Assembly (NCBI GenBank): GCA_019395295.1
Contig: CM033350.1
Coordinates: 15,718,987-15,782,986 of the forward strand
Direction of reading: 5' to 3'
Origin: Osmanthus fragrans
Lineage: Eukaryota; Streptophyta; Magnoliopsida; Lamiales; Oleaceae
Length of the DNA stretch: 64,000 bases
In this document: positions 61,235 to 64,000 of the stretch, piece by piece
Numbering within the stretch: the first letter of the stretch is position 1
How the letters are laid out: the number at the start of each line of letters is the position of its first letter
The notes under the pieces: generated by a model
What the model saw: only the letters and a program-made list of their open reading frames with translations
Told to the model about the DNA's origin: nothing
Databases searched by the model: none
Made by a program: the position numbers and the translations under genes

Positions 61235-62989
61235 GTTAACATTCAAATAAAAATAATACTAGTTAATAATGGTTATGCTACTTGTACATAATAGTTTATA
61301 TTCACATTATGTGGTAAGATAAGATTGGATCAAAAAAATTTCAACCAAATAGTAGTTGACTGCTGCGATGTTTAAAAATGAATTTAAATTATTTACAATT
61401 TTGCTAATTTTTTTTGTTTGGATTTTATTTTTTGTCGTTTTATACTGTGGCTTTTATAAAATGTGTGAAGTTGTTTGTGGGTTTTTGTTTATTAAATCTT
61501 CTTATTAAATTTCTAAAGAAACTTTAAATGACGAGCAATTTAATTTTGGTAGAACATCTTAAGGGAGAAGGTCCATGCACGAGAAGTTTTTGTCACTTGG
61601 GGGATTTGGGGCCTTGGATTTCACCAATTTCATTAAAATTAATTGACAAGTGAAGAAGATTATGCTACATTGGGGTTGATATTTCTAAAGATCAGAACGT
61701 AAATGAATATCTCAACCTTCAATTTTGAATTGATGAGCAAAGTAATCTTTTTTTGCTTTGCATTTGTGTGACCCTCACGAGTTTATTCTGTAGATCCAAT
61801 GAGTAGTAGTAATATAAGTTAAGAATTTGCTCCACTCAATGCAGTTGTTAAAGTTTTATGCATATACTTCACTGAGAATTTGCTCATAGTTCATACCTTA
61901 AATATTAAATTTCTCATGCTAATATTGTGTATCTTGAATTGTAACTTAAAGTTGAATTACTATATGATAGGAAAGAACAGAGGTGTTTGGGATGAAAGTC
62001 AATTATGATGCATTTGTTCTCGTCAAAATCAGGCTAAAGAACCAATTGAAGACATAATGTTCAAAAGTCTCGCTCAAATAAAAATAGAAGAAGAGGACGA
62101 GGAGATATCATTCAACGTAATTATCCAAAAAGAAAAGAGGGATATCAGAAGATAAAGGGAAGGGGAGGTTTTGTTATCATTGAAGGGTGTGTAGGAAAAA
62201 GTAATGATGTTTATGTTTGTGAAACTTATGTAATTTGAAGATATTAAGTTTTAGTCGACTTTATATTGAATGTTCCATGTTAACGGTGCTCATCATGTAT
62301 GTTTAAATAATTTCATAATCATGCTTGAGTTTGTTCCATTTTAACGCATGATTTGCAATTGAGTTTGTTCATTTGATTATGATTAACAGTAATGATTCTC
62401 AAAACAAATGATTTCGCATCCCCGAGTAATGGTTCTCAAAGCAGCTAATAAACACAAGCATCTGGTCTAATAAAGGACCTCGATTTTGTTCATTTGATTA
62501 ATAGTTGATTCAAGAGAATGGCACTTTTCTCATAACTCAGTCTCATTCATGAGTCATTACAAAGTGCTTCCGCGCATAAGCATAAAGGCTGCTTCTCATT
62601 TGTAAGCATAATCACATAGATAAGCACAAAAATAGACATAAACAAAAGCAAAAGCTTCTAATTACAGGAATTCAAAGGCAAATACATAAGCATAGCAGGA
62701 TACTTAGTGTACATTTACAGGAAATCAAAAGTGCATACATAAGCATAAGAGGTTGCTTCAATGCAATTACTACTTCCTCACATGTTCAATTACAATTATA
62801 GCATAAAAAAACCACAGCTTCCAATTCTGCTTCCAGCAGGTTGCTTACAAACTTATTATAACTTCCATGCTCTCGTGTCCCAATAACTTGAGTGCTTGAA
62901 AAGATGATATGTTTAGAACTTGGGCCTCCTCAACATTTAAAGTGGTCGAGACACTGTCATTCGTCCTACTATACCTATTCGGAACTATG
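61235..62989. other. mostly unassigned; possible copia gag zinc-knuckle relic
   Basis: At about 61990-62215 (plus) a broken frame gives KSRSNKNRRRGRGDIIQRN and a CYH...CRK string like a degraded copia gag with zinc knuckle; this is weak. 62560-62760 contains loosely repeated CATAAGCATA strings. No intact gene. Confidence 0.3.
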
Positions 62990-63720
62990 GAGTTAAGAGG
63001 CACCTGTACATGATGCTATTGGAAATTGGTTAGACTTCGTGTCAACGTTGGGCATATATTCGACCTGATATGTTTAGGAAAATAGTTTACCGCTCCATCG
63101 TTTCGGGAAGCGAAGGTGTCGCTCGAGTGACCAATTCTCTGAAAGTGTCGCTCGAGTGAGAATCTAACGAACAGCTAGCGAAGTGAACCGAATCTTCTTT
63201 TCATAAAGTTGCATGATTTTGTTCGCAATCTTTCACCCACATATCTTCATCCTATATATAAAAGACCCTATGCACGACCATTTGGGCACATCATCTCATA
63301 CTTTGCATTGAGAATCATTTTATCTTTTGCAAATCATCTTCCTCCTTTATTTCATATCATTTCCTTGTAGAGAGGGAAACTCCATCGAAAGTTCGTCGTT
63401 TCTTGTGATTTGAAGTGCTGCCACCACAAGAAAAATCAGTTGTATCTTGGGAGATAAGTGTTGTACACCATGAGCACCATAAGCGGGGCAATATTGTCTT
63501 AAGAAGAAAGTGTCACCAGATGCCTCGGATTGCCATTTCTTTATCTTCTCCTTTTCTATTTTTATTTTCTGGTTTTGTGTAGTCACATTTCTACACTCGT
63601 TTCCTTCATATAATTGTGGTTTGATTACGCTCCTGCAGGTCGAACCTTTAATCTTTGTTCATTACTTACAAATAATCATTTCTTGCTACTTATAAAGCCC
63701 GTATCCAACAGATGCAATAT
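62990..63720. repeat. LTR-like sequence related to 24040-24350
   Basis: It has a TATA-like CCTATATATAAAAGACCC (63247), then TTGTATCTTGGGAGATAAGT and CGGGGCAATATTGTCTTAAG in the same order as at 24040-24350. GTGTCGCTCGAGTGA occurs twice (63116 and 63146). This resembles the promoter and R region of a copia LTR; edges were not found. Confidence 0.35.
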
Positions 63721-64000
63721 ACAAAAAAATTAAACTTGTAACATATGAATATTGAAGTATGAAACAAGTGAACGATGAAGTAAACTAAAAACATTCTTTA
63801 CAACCTTTAGAATTTTTTGAATTTATAACCAGCAGACTTTTTTTGTAAAGTTTTTTCGGTGTGCCTTTACTTTTCGTAAATTTTGGATCCAAAATGTTTA
63901 AGCTTTCAACATTGCAAGCCATATGCTCCCAAGTTATTACATTTTGAAATATAGACACCTGTGGAGGAATTTACTGATTATATATTGTCTTTATCAAACA

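Overview
This is nuclear DNA from a flowering plant, probably a eudicot. It is AT-rich, has spliced and intronless plant genes, and is dominated by plant-type transposable elements (Ty1/copia, Ty3/gypsy of the Tat/Athila kind, hAT, Mutator-like, Tourist-like MITEs and a tRNA-type SINE). The species cannot be read from the sequence. There are no prokaryotic features.

Only two intact host genes are clear. (1) Minus strand, 3368-7146: a four-exon gene for a plant 60S ribosomal protein L18a-like membrane protein (163 aa after splicing). (2) Minus strand, 46053-47540: an intronless cytochrome P450 of the CYP710A family (sterol C-22 desaturase, 495 aa), with two perfect CACGTG G-boxes and a TATA-like box upstream. 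They are 39 kb apart and show no functional link. Three short coding-like pieces (52950-53017 minus; 54429-54606 and 54624-54824 plus) may be exon remains of an unidentified gene.

Layout: 1-2563, 3' part of a decayed copia element with a 500-base assembly gap. 2564-7360, the L18a-like gene, whose first intron holds a MITE and a SINE. 7358-9250, nested hAT-type elements. 10086-11926, a Mutator-like non-autonomous element filled with a GTCACAA repeat array and CCA-rich DNA. 11998-16560, decayed hAT transposase, copia RT, a gypsy LTR and a zinc-knuckle fragment. 16608-23983, a gypsy-type element that keeps only gag and protease. 25133-36262, a chain of DNA transposons, many with readable target-site duplications (TSDs), and a decayed MULE transposase. 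37050-45313, a tandem segmental duplication of about 4 kb units. 46053-48000, CYP710A and its promoter. 48722-52740, a copia element rearranged into head-to-head pieces with a near-perfect 74-bp inverted repeat. 54907-59319, a non-autonomous LTR element with intact TSD. 59692-61231, a gypsy LTR. 61235-64000, mostly featureless, with LTR-like sequence near the end.

I found no convincing new biological system. The most notable items are the structures of several non-autonomous elements, the copia snap-back, and the paired insertion/empty sites in the duplicated segment.
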